DNA of 64,000 nucleotides from Fulvimarina sp040239565 (GCF_040239565.1 NZ_JBEHWS010000016.1:23208-87207), one strand, 5' to 3'; numbered from the stretch's first letter, positions 43,530 to 52,720 are shown. Made by a program: numbers and translations. The notes: generated by a model not told the origin, from the sequence alone.

Positions 43530-44306
43530 TCAGAGGACCGAGAGCATTCCGCCATCGACATAAAGCATCTGGCCGTTGACATAGTTGGAAGCCGGAGAGG
43601 CGAGGAAGACGGCGGCGCCCGCGAGTTCCTTCGGTTCGCCCCAACGGCCTGCCGGCGTGCGGCCCTTGACCCATTCGTTGAATTTCGGGTCGTTCACCAG
43701 AGCCTCGTTCAGCTCCGTCAGCATGTAGCCAGGGCCGATCCCATTCGCCTGGATACCATGCTGTGCCCATTCGGCAGCCATGTTCTTAGTCAGAAGCTTG
43801 ATGCCGCCCTTGGCAGACGTATAGGGGGCGATCGTCGCCCGGGCGACCTCGCTGAGCAGCGATCCGATATTGATGACCTTGCCTGCCCCGCGCGGGATCA
43901 TGCGCCGAGCAGCCTCGCGCCCGACGAGAAAGGCCGCGGTGAGGTTGGTATCGATCACCCGCTGCCAGTCGGCGAGCTTCAGCTCGACGAGCGGCTGGCG
44001 ATGCTGGATGCCGGCATTGTTGACGAGGATGTCGACGGCGATGCCGTCGTTATCGAAGCGTTCGAAAGCCGCTTCGACGCCCGCCTCGTCAGTCACGTCG
44101 AAGGGCGCTTCGATCACCTCGTAGCCACGTTCCCGCATCTCCTGAGCGACCGGTTTCAGCTTCTCCCCATCCCGACCGTTGACGATCAACTTGGCGCCAG
44201 CATCACCCAATCCTTCCGCGATCGCACGGCCTAGACCGCGCGAAGAACCGGTGACAAGCGCTGTCTTCCCAGTGATATCGAACAGCGGGTTTGCGGTGTC
44301 GGCCAT
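43530..44306 (-). CDS. SDR oxidoreductase, gluconate 5-dehydrogenase-like
   Basis: 258 residues. Short-chain dehydrogenase with NAD(P) motif TGSSRGLGRAIAEGL (about residue 20), NNAGIQHRQP (NNAG), catalytic Ser in INIGSLLSEVAR, Tyr and Lys in PYTSAKGGIKLL. The NAGIQHR and GIGPGYMLTELNEAL segments are those of the IdnO/Gno class, which reduce 5-ketogluconate to gluconate. Together with the gluconate dehydrogenase-like cluster at 5-8 kb this hints at gluconate metabolism, but they are 36 kb apart. Both neighbours (macroglobulin gene, RND operon) are on the same strand but appear to be separate units. Confidence 0.87.
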   Translation of the reverse strand: MADTANPLFDITGKTALVTGSSRGLGRAIAEGLGDAGAKLIVNGRDGEKLKPVAQEMRERGYEVIEAPFDVTDEAGVEAAFERFDNDGIAVDILVNNAGIQHRQPLVELKLADWQRVIDTNLTAAFLVGREAARRMIPRGAGKVINIGSLLSEVARATIAPYTSAKGGIKLLTKNMAAEWAQHGIQANGIGPGYMLTELNEALVNDPKFNEWVKGRTPAGRWGEPKELAGAAVFLASPASNYVNGQMLYVDGGMLSVL

Positions 44307-44465
44307 GGTGAGGTGCTTTCTCAGAGTTCGGGCTTGCGGTGGTTCATATCGGATCGCGCGGCATTATCGTGCCGCGCTCGGTTGTCCCCATCATCTATGG
44401 CCGAATGGAAACGTGTCGATCGCGGCGTCGATCGCCTGAAGAGGCATCGATAGCTGACGGAACAG

Positions 44466-44505
44466 GACGAGCCGGGCGGGTTCTAGGAAATCCGCCCGGC
44501 TCGTC
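44466..44505 (-). terminator. Terminator of the RND efflux operon
   Basis: A perfect 14-bp stem, GACGAGCCGGGCGG and CCGCCCGGCTCGTC, with a 12-base loop, 15 bases after the stop of the RND permease gene. No long T-run follows on the minus strand (CTGTTCC), yet the stem is strong enough to end the operon. Confidence 0.75.
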
Positions 44506-44520
44506 CCATTCTCACGACCG

Positions 44521-47500
44521 TCATTCAGCCGGAGAGAGCGCTTCCTGGCTGCCGCCTTCGCCGCCGCGCTTCTCGGCTTCCCGCTGCTTCGCCATCGCCT
44601 TATCGCTTGGTGAAAGCAGCTTGTAGAAGAGCGGAATGAAGAAAATCGCGACGAAGGTCGCGAACAGCATCCCGCCGATGACGCCGGTTCCGATCGAGTG
44701 ACGCGAGGCCGAGCCTGCGCCGGTCGAGATCGCCAGCGGTACGACGCCAAGGATAAAGGCAAGCGAGGTCATCACGATCGGCCGGAAACGCAGCTTGGCG
44801 CCTTCAAGCGCGGCGTCGAACGCGCTCATACCTTCCTCGCGTTTCAGGACGGCGAATTCCACGATCAGGATCGCGTTCTTAGCCGCAAGCCCCACAAGCG
44901 TAACGAGTCCGATCTGGAAATAGACGTCGTTGTCGATCCCGCGCAGGAAGATCGCGAGCAGCGCCCCGAACATGGCGAAAGGCACGGCCAGCAAAACGGC
45001 GATCGGCAGCGACCAGCGCTCGTATTGGGCCGCGAGGATCAGGAACACCATCAGGATGCCGAAGCCGATGGCGACAAGCCCAGTGCCGCCGGACGATATC
45101 TCCTGATAGGCCGAGCCGGTCCAGGCGATGTCGTAGCCCTCGGGCAGCGTCTCGGCCGCCACCGCCTGCATCGCCGCCAGCGCCTGACCCGACGAGAATC
45201 CGGGCGCGGGATTACCCGAGATCTTGGCCGACGTGAACGCGTTGTAGCGCTCCAGAAGATCGGGGCCGATGACGCGCTTGACGTTGAGAAGCGTGTCGAG
45301 AGGAATCATCGCGCCATTCGAGGCTTGCACGTAGACGAAGCGCAGATCGTCCGGCTTTTCGCGGAAATCGGCCTCCGACTGGAGCGAAACGCGGAAATTG
45401 CGCCCGAGAAGGGTGAAGTCGTTCACGTAGAGCGAGCCGAAGGTGGATTGCATCGTCTGAAAGATCGACGAAATCGGCACGTTCAGCGCTTTGGCCTTCT
45501 GCCGGTCGACTTCCACCTCGTATTGTGGGACGCTCGCCGAGAACGTTGTCCGGACACCGGCAAGCTCCGGCCGCTCGGAGGCGGCGGCGACGAGCGCGTT
45601 CGTCGCTTCGAGGAGGTCTTGCGTTCCGGCGCCGCGGCGGTCCTGTACGAAGAGGTCGAAACCGCCCGTGGTCGAGAGGCCTTGAATGGGCGGCGGGTTG
45701 AAGGAGAGCACCATTGCGTCCTGAATGCCCGCATTCATACCGATGAAGGGACCGACGAGATTGCGCGCGTCGAGCGCGGGATCGGTGCGTTCCGACCAGT
45801 CCTTCAGCGAGACGAAGGCAACGCCGGCCGAAGATTTCTGAGAGCCGGACAGAAGATCGAAGCCGGCGAACGCTGTCACGTCTTCCACCGCCGGATGCTG
45901 CGAAAGGTTCTCGTAGACCTTGTCCATAACCTCCGTCGTGCGGGAGAGGGACGCGGCCGGAGGCAGGATCGCGACGACGAAGTTGACGCCCTGGTCTTCA
46001 TCCGGAACCAGAGAGCCTGGGATGGTCTGGAAGAAGTAGTAAGAGCCCCCGATCAGTCCGCCGAAGATGAGAAGTGCCAGGAACGTCCGGCGCATGATGA
46101 AGGCGACACCCGCGCCATAGCCGGCCGTCAATTTGTCGAAAGCGGCATTGAACCAGCGGAAGGGCAGGAACGGCTTCGAGTGCTTGTTCGTCAGGAGCAC
46201 GCTGCACAGGGCCGGGGTCAGCGAAAGCGCGACGATACCGGAGATCGAGACCGAAACGGCGATGGTAACGGCGAACTGGCGGTACATCGTTCCGGCGAGC
46301 CCGCCAAGGAAGGCGACCGGAATGAAGACGGCGCAGAGGACGAGCACGATTGCGATGACCGGCCCCGCGACCTCGCCCATCGCCTTGGCGGTCGCCTCCT
46401 TCGGGGGCAGCCCTTCCGTGGTCATGATGCGCTCGACATTCTCGAGCACCACGATGGCGTCGTCGACGACGATACCGATGGCGAGCACCAGGCCGAACAG
46501 CGTCAGAAGGTTGATCGAGAAGCCGAGCGCCAGAAGAACGCCGAAGGTGCCGATGATAGAGACCGGCACCGCAAGCATCGGGATCAGCGTCGCGCGGAAG
46601 GATTGCAGGAAGAGATAGACGACCAGGAAGACCAGGATCATCGCCTCGATGAAGGTCATGATCACCTCTTCGATCGAGGCTTCGATGAACTTCGTCGTGT
46701 CGTAGGGAACGGCATAGCTGATCCCGTCCGGGAAGGACTTGGAGAGCTCGTCCATCCGCTCGCGTGTGACCGCCAGCGTGTCGAGCGCGTTGGCACCCGG
46801 CTGGAGATAAATGCCGATCGGCACGGCCTGTGTGCCGTTATAGGTACCGTTGAAGCCGTAGTCCTGAGCGCCGAGTTCGACGCGGGCCACATCCTTCAGA
46901 AGGAGCGACGATCCGTTCTCGTCCGAGCGCAGGATGATGTTCTCGAAGGCTTCCGCATCGGGCAGACGCCCGGCCGTCGTGACGGAATAGGTGAAGGCGA
47001 GATCGGAATTGTTCGGCTCCGCGCCGAACTGGCCGGCGGCGAACTGTGCGTTCTGATCGCGGATCGCGTCGGCGACGTCGCCCGGCGTCAGGCCATATTG
47101 GGCGAGCGCGTCCGGCCTCAGCCAGATGCGCATGGAATAGTCGCGAGCGCCGAAGAGCTGGGCCTGACCGATGCCCGGCAGGCGCTTCAGCTCGTCGAGG
47201 ACGTTCAAGAGCGTGTAGTTCGACACATAGGTCGCATCGTAGCGCGGGTCGTTCGACGACATGGTCAGGACGGCGAGGATCGACGAGTTCTGCTTCGACA
47301 CCGTGACGCCGAGCCGCTGCACCTGCTCGGGAAGTGAGGCCGTCGCCTGCTGCACGCGGTTGTTGACGTTGATCGTCGCCTGATCCGGGTCAGTGCCCGC
47401 TGCGAAGGTGACTGTGATCGTCGCCGTTCCAGTCGAGGAGTTCGTGGACTGCATATAGAGCATGTCCTCGACGCCGTTGATCTGCTGCTCGATCGGCGCC

Positions 47501-47688
47501 GACACGGTCTGGGCGATGGTTTCGGCGGAGGCGCCGGGATAGGTCGCGCGCACCTGCACCTGTGGCGGCACGAGTTGCGGATACTGCTCGATCGGCAGCG
47601 AGGTGAGCGACAGCACCCCACCCAACAGGATCAGGATCGAGATGACGGCGGCAAAGATCGGGCGGTCGACAAAGAAGCGCGAATTCAT
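44521..47688 (-). CDS. RND efflux pump inner-membrane permease (HAE-1 family)
   Basis: 1055 residues, the length of AcrB/MexB. The start MNSRFFVDRPIFAAVISILI and the pair of proton-relay Asp in VLAIGIVVDDAIVVLENVER (helix 4) identify a hydrophobe/amphiphile proton antiporter. Large periplasmic loops lie after helices 1 and 7. It exports drugs, dyes or bile-type compounds with a periplasmic adaptor and an outer-membrane channel. The adaptor gene overlaps its start (ATGA); no TolC-like gene is next to it, so the channel is encoded elsewhere. A divergent TetR gene and operator control the operon. Confidence 0.95.
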   Translation of the reverse strand: MNSRFFVDRPIFAAVISILILLGGVLSLTSLPIEQYPQLVPPQVQVRATYPGASAETIAQTVSAPIEQQINGVEDMLYMQSTNSSTGTATITVTFAAGTDPDQATINVNNRVQQATASLPEQVQRLGVTVSKQNSSILAVLTMSSNDPRYDATYVSNYTLLNVLDELKRLPGIGQAQLFGARDYSMRIWLRPDALAQYGLTPGDVADAIRDQNAQFAAGQFGAEPNNSDLAFTYSVTTAGRLPDAEAFENIILRSDENGSSLLLKDVARVELGAQDYGFNGTYNGTQAVPIGIYLQPGANALDTLAVTRERMDELSKSFPDGISYAVPYDTTKFIEASIEEVIMTFIEAMILVFLVVYLFLQSFRATLIPMLAVPVSIIGTFGVLLALGFSINLLTLFGLVLAIGIVVDDAIVVLENVERIMTTEGLPPKEATAKAMGEVAGPVIAIVLVLCAVFIPVAFLGGLAGTMYRQFAVTIAVSVSISGIVALSLTPALCSVLLTNKHSKPFLPFRWFNAAFDKLTAGYGAGVAFIMRRTFLALLIFGGLIGGSYYFFQTIPGSLVPDEDQGVNFVVAILPPAASLSRTTEVMDKVYENLSQHPAVEDVTAFAGFDLLSGSQKSSAGVAFVSLKDWSERTDPALDARNLVGPFIGMNAGIQDAMVLSFNPPPIQGLSTTGGFDLFVQDRRGAGTQDLLEATNALVAAASERPELAGVRTTFSASVPQYEVEVDRQKAKALNVPISSIFQTMQSTFGSLYVNDFTLLGRNFRVSLQSEADFREKPDDLRFVYVQASNGAMIPLDTLLNVKRVIGPDLLERYNAFTSAKISGNPAPGFSSGQALAAMQAVAAETLPEGYDIAWTGSAYQEISSGGTGLVAIGFGILMVFLILAAQYERWSLPIAVLLAVPFAMFGALLAIFLRGIDNDVYFQIGLVTLVGLAAKNAILIVEFAVLKREEGMSAFDAALEGAKLRFRPIVMTSLAFILGVVPLAISTGAGSASRHSIGTGVIGGMLFATFVAIFFIPLFYKLLSPSDKAMAKQREAEKRGGEGGSQEALSPAE

Positions 47689-49106
47689 TCGATAAGCTCC
47701 GCACGTTCGCGGCCCGCCGTTTGTTTTGGCAGGGGATTGTCCTGGGCGGCACGCGCCGCTTCGCTGTCGGGGAGGGCGGTTTTCGGAACCGGCGGTGCTG
47801 CGAGCCGAGCCGTTTCCTGGCTCTCCGTATCGGAAGAGGATTGCGTGGAATCAGAATTGTCCGGTGTCTCGGCTTCGCCGCTTTCTTCACTACCGGCTTC
47901 GGCCTGAGGGGCCGCTTCTCCCGGTTCGGCAGCGTCATTGCCGCTGTCTTCCGCGGTGGCGTCGCCTTCCTCCGCCTGCTCGCCAGCGGGTTGCGGATCT
48001 ACCGGCGAGCCGGGCCGCACCTTCACGACGCCCTTGGTGACGACTTTGTCGCCCTCTTTGAGCCCTTCGGAAATCAGAAGCGCGCCGTCGAGTTCACGGG
48101 CGACAGAGACCGGCCGAACTTCGGCGACATTCTCATCTCCAAGCGTGTAGACGAACGTACCCTGTGGCCCCTGCATCAGGGCCTCCGTCGGCAGGACGAT
48201 CGCATCCTCGACCGAAAGCCCCTCGAGTACCAGCCGGACGAACTGGCCCGGCAGTAGTCGCTGGTCCGGGTTCGGCAGGACGGCCCGCGAGAGGATCGTG
48301 CCCGTCTGCGTGTCGATCGTCGTCGAGGTGAAGTCGATCGTGCCGCTTTTGCCGTAGGTGGTGCCGTCGCCGAAGAGGATCGATACCTTCAGGTCGCTGG
48401 GCCCGCTCGCCCCTTGCAGTGTGCCGCTTTCGATGAGTTCGCGGATAGATTGAGCTTCGGTGTCTGCGGCGGAAAAGTTCACGTTGATCGGGTCGAGCTG
48501 GTCGATCCGCGTCAGCAGGTCGCCTGTCTGAAGGAGGCTGCCTTCCGGCACCTGTTCCAGGCTTGTAATACCGCTGACGGGTGCTTCCACCGTCGCATAG
48601 TCCAACTGCAGTTCGGCGCTCCGCAATTGCGCCCCCGCCGCCTCGACCCGCGCCTCTGCGAGCTGTCGCGCGGAAACGGCGTCGTCGAGATTGGCCTGAG
48701 AAGACGCGCCGCGCTGAGCGAGAGTGCGCGCACGCTCCTCGCTCCGACGTGCCTGCCTGAGATTGGCCTCAGCTTCCACTACCTGGGCGCGCGCGAGCGC
48801 GACTTCGGCCTCGTAGGTCGCGGGATCGATCCGGAACAGGAGATCGCCCTCGGCAACGCGCGAGCCCTCGTCGAAGTCACGTTCGAGCAGGATGCCGCCG
48901 ACACGGGCCCGGACCTGAACCTCGCGTGATGCCGCGACACGTCCGGCATATTCGTAGGTTACGGGAAGCGTCTGTGTGGCAACCGTCTCCACCGTCACGC
49001 CCGGAGGCGGCTGCTGACCGCCGCCCTGCGCGAACGCGGTGCTGGCGAAGGCGAGAAAGGGCACGGCCAGTGCCGCAAGGCCGATTGATTTTCCGAATCC
49101 GTACAT
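47685..49106 (-). CDS. RND efflux periplasmic adaptor with acidic C-terminal tail
   Basis: 473 residues from ATG 49106. A signal peptide (GLAALAVPFLAFASTAFAQ) without a lipobox Cys precedes the usual AcrA/MexA domains: the lipoyl half-motif ARVGGILLERDFDEGSRVAEGDLLFRID, an alpha-hairpin rich in Ala/Glu/Arg, the second lipoyl half at VEAPVSGITSLEQVPEGSLL and the beta-barrel with GTILSRAVLPNPDQRLLPGQFVRL. After about residue 370 comes a ~100-residue disordered tail of Glu, Ala, Ser, Gly and Pro, which ordinary adaptors lack. Operon with the permease; divergent from tetR. Confidence 0.92.
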   Translation of the reverse strand: MYGFGKSIGLAALAVPFLAFASTAFAQGGGQQPPPGVTVETVATQTLPVTYEYAGRVAASREVQVRARVGGILLERDFDEGSRVAEGDLLFRIDPATYEAEVALARAQVVEAEANLRQARRSEERARTLAQRGASSQANLDDAVSARQLAEARVEAAGAQLRSAELQLDYATVEAPVSGITSLEQVPEGSLLQTGDLLTRIDQLDPINVNFSAADTEAQSIRELIESGTLQGASGPSDLKVSILFGDGTTYGKSGTIDFTSTTIDTQTGTILSRAVLPNPDQRLLPGQFVRLVLEGLSVEDAIVLPTEALMQGPQGTFVYTLGDENVAEVRPVSVARELDGALLISEGLKEGDKVVTKGVVKVRPGSPVDPQPAGEQAEEGDATAEDSGNDAAEPGEAAPQAEAGSEESGEAETPDNSDSTQSSSDTESQETARLAAPPVPKTALPDSEAARAAQDNPLPKQTAGRERAELIE

Positions 49107-49155
49107 GGGCACATTTTTCCTGGTCGGGATGCCGCAATTTTGTTGCATTGCAAGA

Positions 49156-49179
49156 TACATACATACATGAATGTTGGTG
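49156..49179. promoter_or_regulatory. AcrR-like operator between the efflux operon and its regulator
   Basis: The site reads TACATACATACATGAATGT and then five degenerate bases. It agrees in about 19 of 24 positions with the palindrome bound by E. coli AcrR, matching the left arm TACATACAT and the centre TGAATGT. It lies in the 88-bp divergent gap between the adaptor gene and tetR, where an autoregulating repressor would bind. The E. coli site is recalled from the literature. Confidence 0.65.
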
Positions 49180-49194
49180 GGCAAGGAGGCTGCC

Positions 49195-49809
49195 ATGCGC
49201 CGCACGAAAGACGAAGCTGCAGAAACGCGTGAGGCGATCTTGGACGCTGCGGAAAATCTGTTCTACGAAAAGGGCGTTGCGGGAACGTCACTCTCGCAGA
49301 TCGCTGCGGCCGCTGGCATGACGCGCGGCGCAATATACTGGCATTTCGTAAACAAACTGGACCTCTTTCGCGACATGGTCGATCGCGCGCGGCTGCCGCA
49401 GGAGGCCTTTTTCCATAACGAGCGGGCCGAGCCGGCCTCGGTTCGCGAGCTATACGACACGACCGTCGAAGCCTTGTCGTTTCTGGCCTCCGACGAGCGA
49501 ACCCAGAAGGTCATGACCATCCTCATGTTCCGCTGCGAATATGTCGGAGAGATGCAACCGGCGATGGCGCGGCGTGAGAGTGCCGACGAACACATGCGCG
49601 CCGAGATCGCCCGCATCTTCGATCGCGCCCTGGCCAATCGCCAGGATGGCATGGCGCATTGCAGCGCGCGAGCGATCGCGTCCGGCTACTTCTGTGCTGT
49701 CAGCGGTCTGATCAACGAATGGCTGAAGTCGGAGCGCTCGTTCGATCTCGTAGACGTGGGAAGCCGGTTGCTGGCGAGACTTGTCTCGGATCATATCGAC
49801 AGACGCTAA
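49195..49809 (+). CDS. TetR/AcrR family transcriptional regulator of the RND pump
   Basis: 204 residues from ATG 49195, with AAGGAGG six bases upstream. The helix-turn-helix is at residues ~12-58: ETREAILDAAENLFYEKGVAGTSLSQIA followed by GMTRGAIYWHFVNKLDLF, the AcrR/TtgR subgroup. The C-terminal ligand domain has LMFRCEYVGEM, seen in AcrR. It is divergent from the RND operon and shares its operator region, so it very probably represses the pump until a substrate binds. A terminator hairpin follows the gene. Confidence 0.92.
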   Translation: MRRTKDEAAETREAILDAAENLFYEKGVAGTSLSQIAAAAGMTRGAIYWHFVNKLDLFRDMVDRARLPQEAFFHNERAEPASVRELYDTTVEALSFLASDERTQKVMTILMFRCEYVGEMQPAMARRESADEHMRAEIARIFDRALANRQDGMAHCSARAIASGYFCAVSGLINEWLKSERSFDLVDVGSRLLARLVSDHIDRR

Positions 49810-49902
49810 TGGCCCGGTCATTAAACGTTTCATGCAGGAATTACTTGAAGTCGACTAACATTCTTGGATGTCATCCAGCGCGCAAAAATTCATCAAAATA
49901 TG

Positions 49903-49929
49903 TCCGCAGAGATAGCGGAATTTAATTTT
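49903..49929 (+). terminator. Terminator after tetR
   Basis: A short stem, TCCGC/GCGGA with a 7-base loop, is followed by ATTTAATTTTT. It lies about 95 bases after the tetR stop and probably ends that transcript. The remaining ~165 bases to the next gene show nothing else clear. Confidence 0.6.
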
Positions 49930-50096
49930 TGCTGTCAATTCGAGCCTGAAAGCTTTGCAATGGCACTCTCTATTTTTCAGGGTGCGACAACTTGGCGGCG
50001 TCTCTCGAAGTTTCTCTCATATCGTTTGTTAAGAAACGTATAGTGTTTTAACGACAGACTACCCAACGAATTGCCTTGTCACTCTTTGAGGTCTCC

Positions 50097-52142
50097 GTGC
50101 CTGTCGTCAGCTGCATCTTTACGGAACACAATCTTTTCCTCGTTCTGCTTGCGGCAACGATGTGCGTGGTCGGATCGATCGCGACGATCCGGCTCTGGCG
50201 GTCAGCGGTAACCGCACAGAAGCGTAACCGCTTCCACTGGTGCTTTCTGACGGGTGTCACTGGCGGTTCGTCGATCTGGGCGACCCATTTCATCGCCATG
50301 CTCGGCTATGAAACGCCGATTCCGGTGACCTTCGATCCGAAGCTGACGATCATCTCGATCGTCATTGCCATTTTCGGAACCTTTGCCGCAGTCGCGATGA
50401 CCTGTCACAAAAGCAAGTCGATCGCGCGCTATGTCGGCGGGGCATCGCTGGGTCTTTCCATCGCGGCGATGCATTTCGTCGGTATGTTCGCCTACCGCGT
50501 CGACGGCATCGTCAGCTGGAATGGCTCGTATATTATCGCTTCGATCCTTGCCTCGATCGGCTTTTCGACCCTGACGGCCTATTTCATGACCGGCGGAAAA
50601 TCGCCGGCCTTGCTGCGCACAGGCAATGCGGCTGTATTGTCGCTTGTCCTTGCGATCGTTTTTCTGCACTTCACGGCGATGGAGGCTTTCACCGTCGACC
50701 CGCTCCGCGGTGTTTCCGTAGGAGCCGACAGCGAAGCTTTCGTCGCCATGGCCCTCAGCGTTGCGCTCGTCGCCCTGCTCATCATCTTCACCGGCTTTTC
50801 GAGCGAAGTCATCGATTTTCGCACGCGGACCCGGTCCGAGATGGATCTTAGACATATCGCGACCCATGACGAACTCACCGGCATCGCAAATCGTCGGAAG
50901 CTCTCCGACATCCTCGCCGAGCAATTCGAGGGTTCGAGCAACGAATTTGCTCTGCTGATAATCGATCTTGATCGATTCAAGCCGATCAACGACACACTCG
51001 GCCATTCCATCGGGGACGAGGTTCTGAAGCGCGTGGCCAACCGTCTCGCGAATGTCGTTCGTTCGAGCGACGTACTGGCACGCCTCGGCGGAGACGAGTT
51101 TGCGATCGTCGCCTCTGATTCGACCGAGATCGAAGGCAGTATCAGACATCTTTGCGACCGCATCATCGATGTTCTTTCGCGGCCTTTCATTATCAACGGC
51201 CATGTCATCGAACTCGGTGCCAGCGTGGGCGTCGCACTCGCCCCCATGAATGGCGCCAATGCGGACGAGCTGACCCAGAGTGCCGACATAGCCCTATATG
51301 CGGCCAAGGATGCCGGTCGCTCGACCTATCGGATCTTCGAGGCATCCATGGGCGAGGAGATACGGCTGCGTCGCTCGCTGGAAACGGACCTTCGACGTGC
51401 TCTCACCCGGGAGGAATTCGAGGTCTTCTACCAGCCGCAGGTCGACGCGAAGTCGGGCGCCTATACAGGCGCAGAAGCTCTCATTCGTTGGCGCCATCCC
51501 CAGCGCGGCATGCTTTCGCCCGCGCTCTTCATCCCGGTCGCCGAAGAACTCGGGCTGATCGGCCCCATCGGAAATTGGGTTCTGAAGCAAGCCTGCACCG
51601 ACGCGTCCACCTGGCCGAGCCATCTCTCTGTCGCCGTCAACCTGTCTCCGGCACAGATGATGGATCGTCGGCTTGCCAAGTCGGTGAAGGCTATCCTCAA
51701 CGAAACCGGCCTCGACCCCTCCCGTCTCGAACTGGAAATTACCGAGACGGCCCTGATCGGCAACGACGTCCAGGCGCTCGCCGTGCTCAACGAGCTTCGC
51801 GCCATGGGCATAGCCATCTCGCTCGACGACTTCGGTACCGGCTATTCGTCCCTGAGCTATCTCCACCGCTTTCCCATCAGTCGCATCAAGATCGACCGGT
51901 CCTTCATCGATCGAATTCCGCGTGATGCGGACAGTGCTGCGATCGTCCAGGCAATCGCTAAACTCGGCAGTAGCCTCGGTATGAAAATCACCGCAGAGGG
52001 TATCGAGAACGAGGAGCAATGGTCGTTCTCGAAGGCCGAAGGTTGTGATCATCTTCAGGGCTATCTCTTCAGCAAACCGGTCCCACTCAGCAAGGTGCTT
52101 GCGCTGTTCTGTCGAGCTGGGTACGCGGAAAGGGTCGCTTGA
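50097..52142 (+). CDS. MHYT-GGDEF-EAL cyclic-di-GMP enzyme
   Basis: 681 residues from a GTG at 50097 with GAGG six bases upstream; a TTG at 50076 lacks such a site. Residues ~1-240 are a seven-helix MHYT sensor with its three repeats, THFIAML (63), MHFVGMF (125) and LHFTAME (190), thought to bind copper and sense O2, CO or NO. The diguanylate cyclase domain (250-410) has an intact GGDEF at 331-335 and the inhibitory RxxD site at 322-325. The EAL domain (425-675) has EAL at 460-462, VNLSP, LEITET, DDFGTGYSSL, IKIDRSF, AEGIE and HLQGY, so all catalytic residues are there. It may both make and break c-di-GMP. The stop overlaps the BLUF gene start. Confidence 0.94.
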   Translation: MPVVSCIFTEHNLFLVLLAATMCVVGSIATIRLWRSAVTAQKRNRFHWCFLTGVTGGSSIWATHFIAMLGYETPIPVTFDPKLTIISIVIAIFGTFAAVAMTCHKSKSIARYVGGASLGLSIAAMHFVGMFAYRVDGIVSWNGSYIIASILASIGFSTLTAYFMTGGKSPALLRTGNAAVLSLVLAIVFLHFTAMEAFTVDPLRGVSVGADSEAFVAMALSVALVALLIIFTGFSSEVIDFRTRTRSEMDLRHIATHDELTGIANRRKLSDILAEQFEGSSNEFALLIIDLDRFKPINDTLGHSIGDEVLKRVANRLANVVRSSDVLARLGGDEFAIVASDSTEIEGSIRHLCDRIIDVLSRPFIINGHVIELGASVGVALAPMNGANADELTQSADIALYAAKDAGRSTYRIFEASMGEEIRLRRSLETDLRRALTREEFEVFYQPQVDAKSGAYTGAEALIRWRHPQRGMLSPALFIPVAEELGLIGPIGNWVLKQACTDASTWPSHLSVAVNLSPAQMMDRRLAKSVKAILNETGLDPSRLELEITETALIGNDVQALAVLNELRAMGIAISLDDFGTGYSSLSYLHRFPISRIKIDRSFIDRIPRDADSAAIVQAIAKLGSSLGMKITAEGIENEEQWSFSKAEGCDHLQGYLFSKPVPLSKVLALFCRAGYAERVA

Positions 52143-52582
52143 TGCCCGAAGGTCACAAGCGCAGCCTTCACCGGCTGCTTTATTCCAGCAAGTCGCGCTT
52201 CGATTGCAGCGAATCCCACATACCCGCGGAGATCGAATCCATCGTCAATAAGGCGATTGAGAACAACCAGAAGCGGGGTTTGACCGGGGTCCTCCTCTAT
52301 ATCAACGACACCTTCATTCAGGTCTTCGAAGGACCCTTGTCGGAGATCGAGACCACCTTCGAAGAGATCTGCTGCGACCTGAGGCATGGCAGCGTGAAGC
52401 TGATCGATCTGGCCCCTGTCGAGCGTCGGATATTCGAAGACTGGTCGATGGCTTATGTCGGTATGGAAAGGACCCCGCATCATCTGAAGCTCAACCGCGA
52501 TCTTCAGGAGGTCTACACCATCATCGAGAGCGATCCGGAGCGGGCGCTTCGGCAGATTCGCAGTCTTGTCGGCAAATCATAA
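52142..52582 (+). CDS. BLUF-domain blue-light sensor
   Basis: 146 residues from an ATG that shares its A with the upstream TGA. The flavin site is complete: Tyr14 in RLLYSSKS, Asn41/42 in ENNQKRGLTGVLLY, Gln60 in FIQVFEG and Trp101/Met103 in EDWSMAYV. It is a short-type BLUF protein: the photosensor fold (~1-105) and a C-terminal cap of two helices with no output domain. Such proteins act by binding a partner; for PixD and BlsA the partners are regulators, and for YcgF/BlrP the sensor is fused to EAL. Translational coupling to a GGDEF-EAL enzyme makes that enzyme the obvious partner. Confidence 0.9.
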   Translation: MPEGHKRSLHRLLYSSKSRFDCSESHIPAEIESIVNKAIENNQKRGLTGVLLYINDTFIQVFEGPLSEIETTFEEICCDLRHGSVKLIDLAPVERRIFEDWSMAYVGMERTPHHLKLNRDLQEVYTIIESDPERALRQIRSLVGKS

Positions 52583-52689
52583 GCTCCCTGCTTCGCTCGC
52601 TGTTCGCGTCGAAGAGGCTCATGGTCTTTTCGCTATCGAACATCCGGCGGGGGCTGAAAAGTCGCAGGTAATCTTTTAGATGATTGATA

Positions 52690-52720
52690 CCGCATGCATG
52701 ATTTGACAGGGCGCATGCGG
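52690..52720. promoter_or_regulatory. Inverted repeat upstream of the Crp/Fnr gene
   Basis: CCGCATGC at 52690-52697 and GCATGCGG at 52713-52720 form a perfect 8-bp inverted repeat around a 15-base spacer that contains TTTGACA. It lies 45-75 bases before the Crp/Fnr start. It could be an operator or mRNA hairpin. It does not match the Fnr box TTGAT-N4-ATCAA. Confidence 0.35.

Noticed and set aside
44698..47337. 879-codon plus-strand open frame opposite the RND permease gene
   Set aside because: It is the antisense of a secure HAE-1 permease; its translation is rich in Arg, Asp, Glu and His without any domain, as expected for antisense frames in GC-rich DNA.
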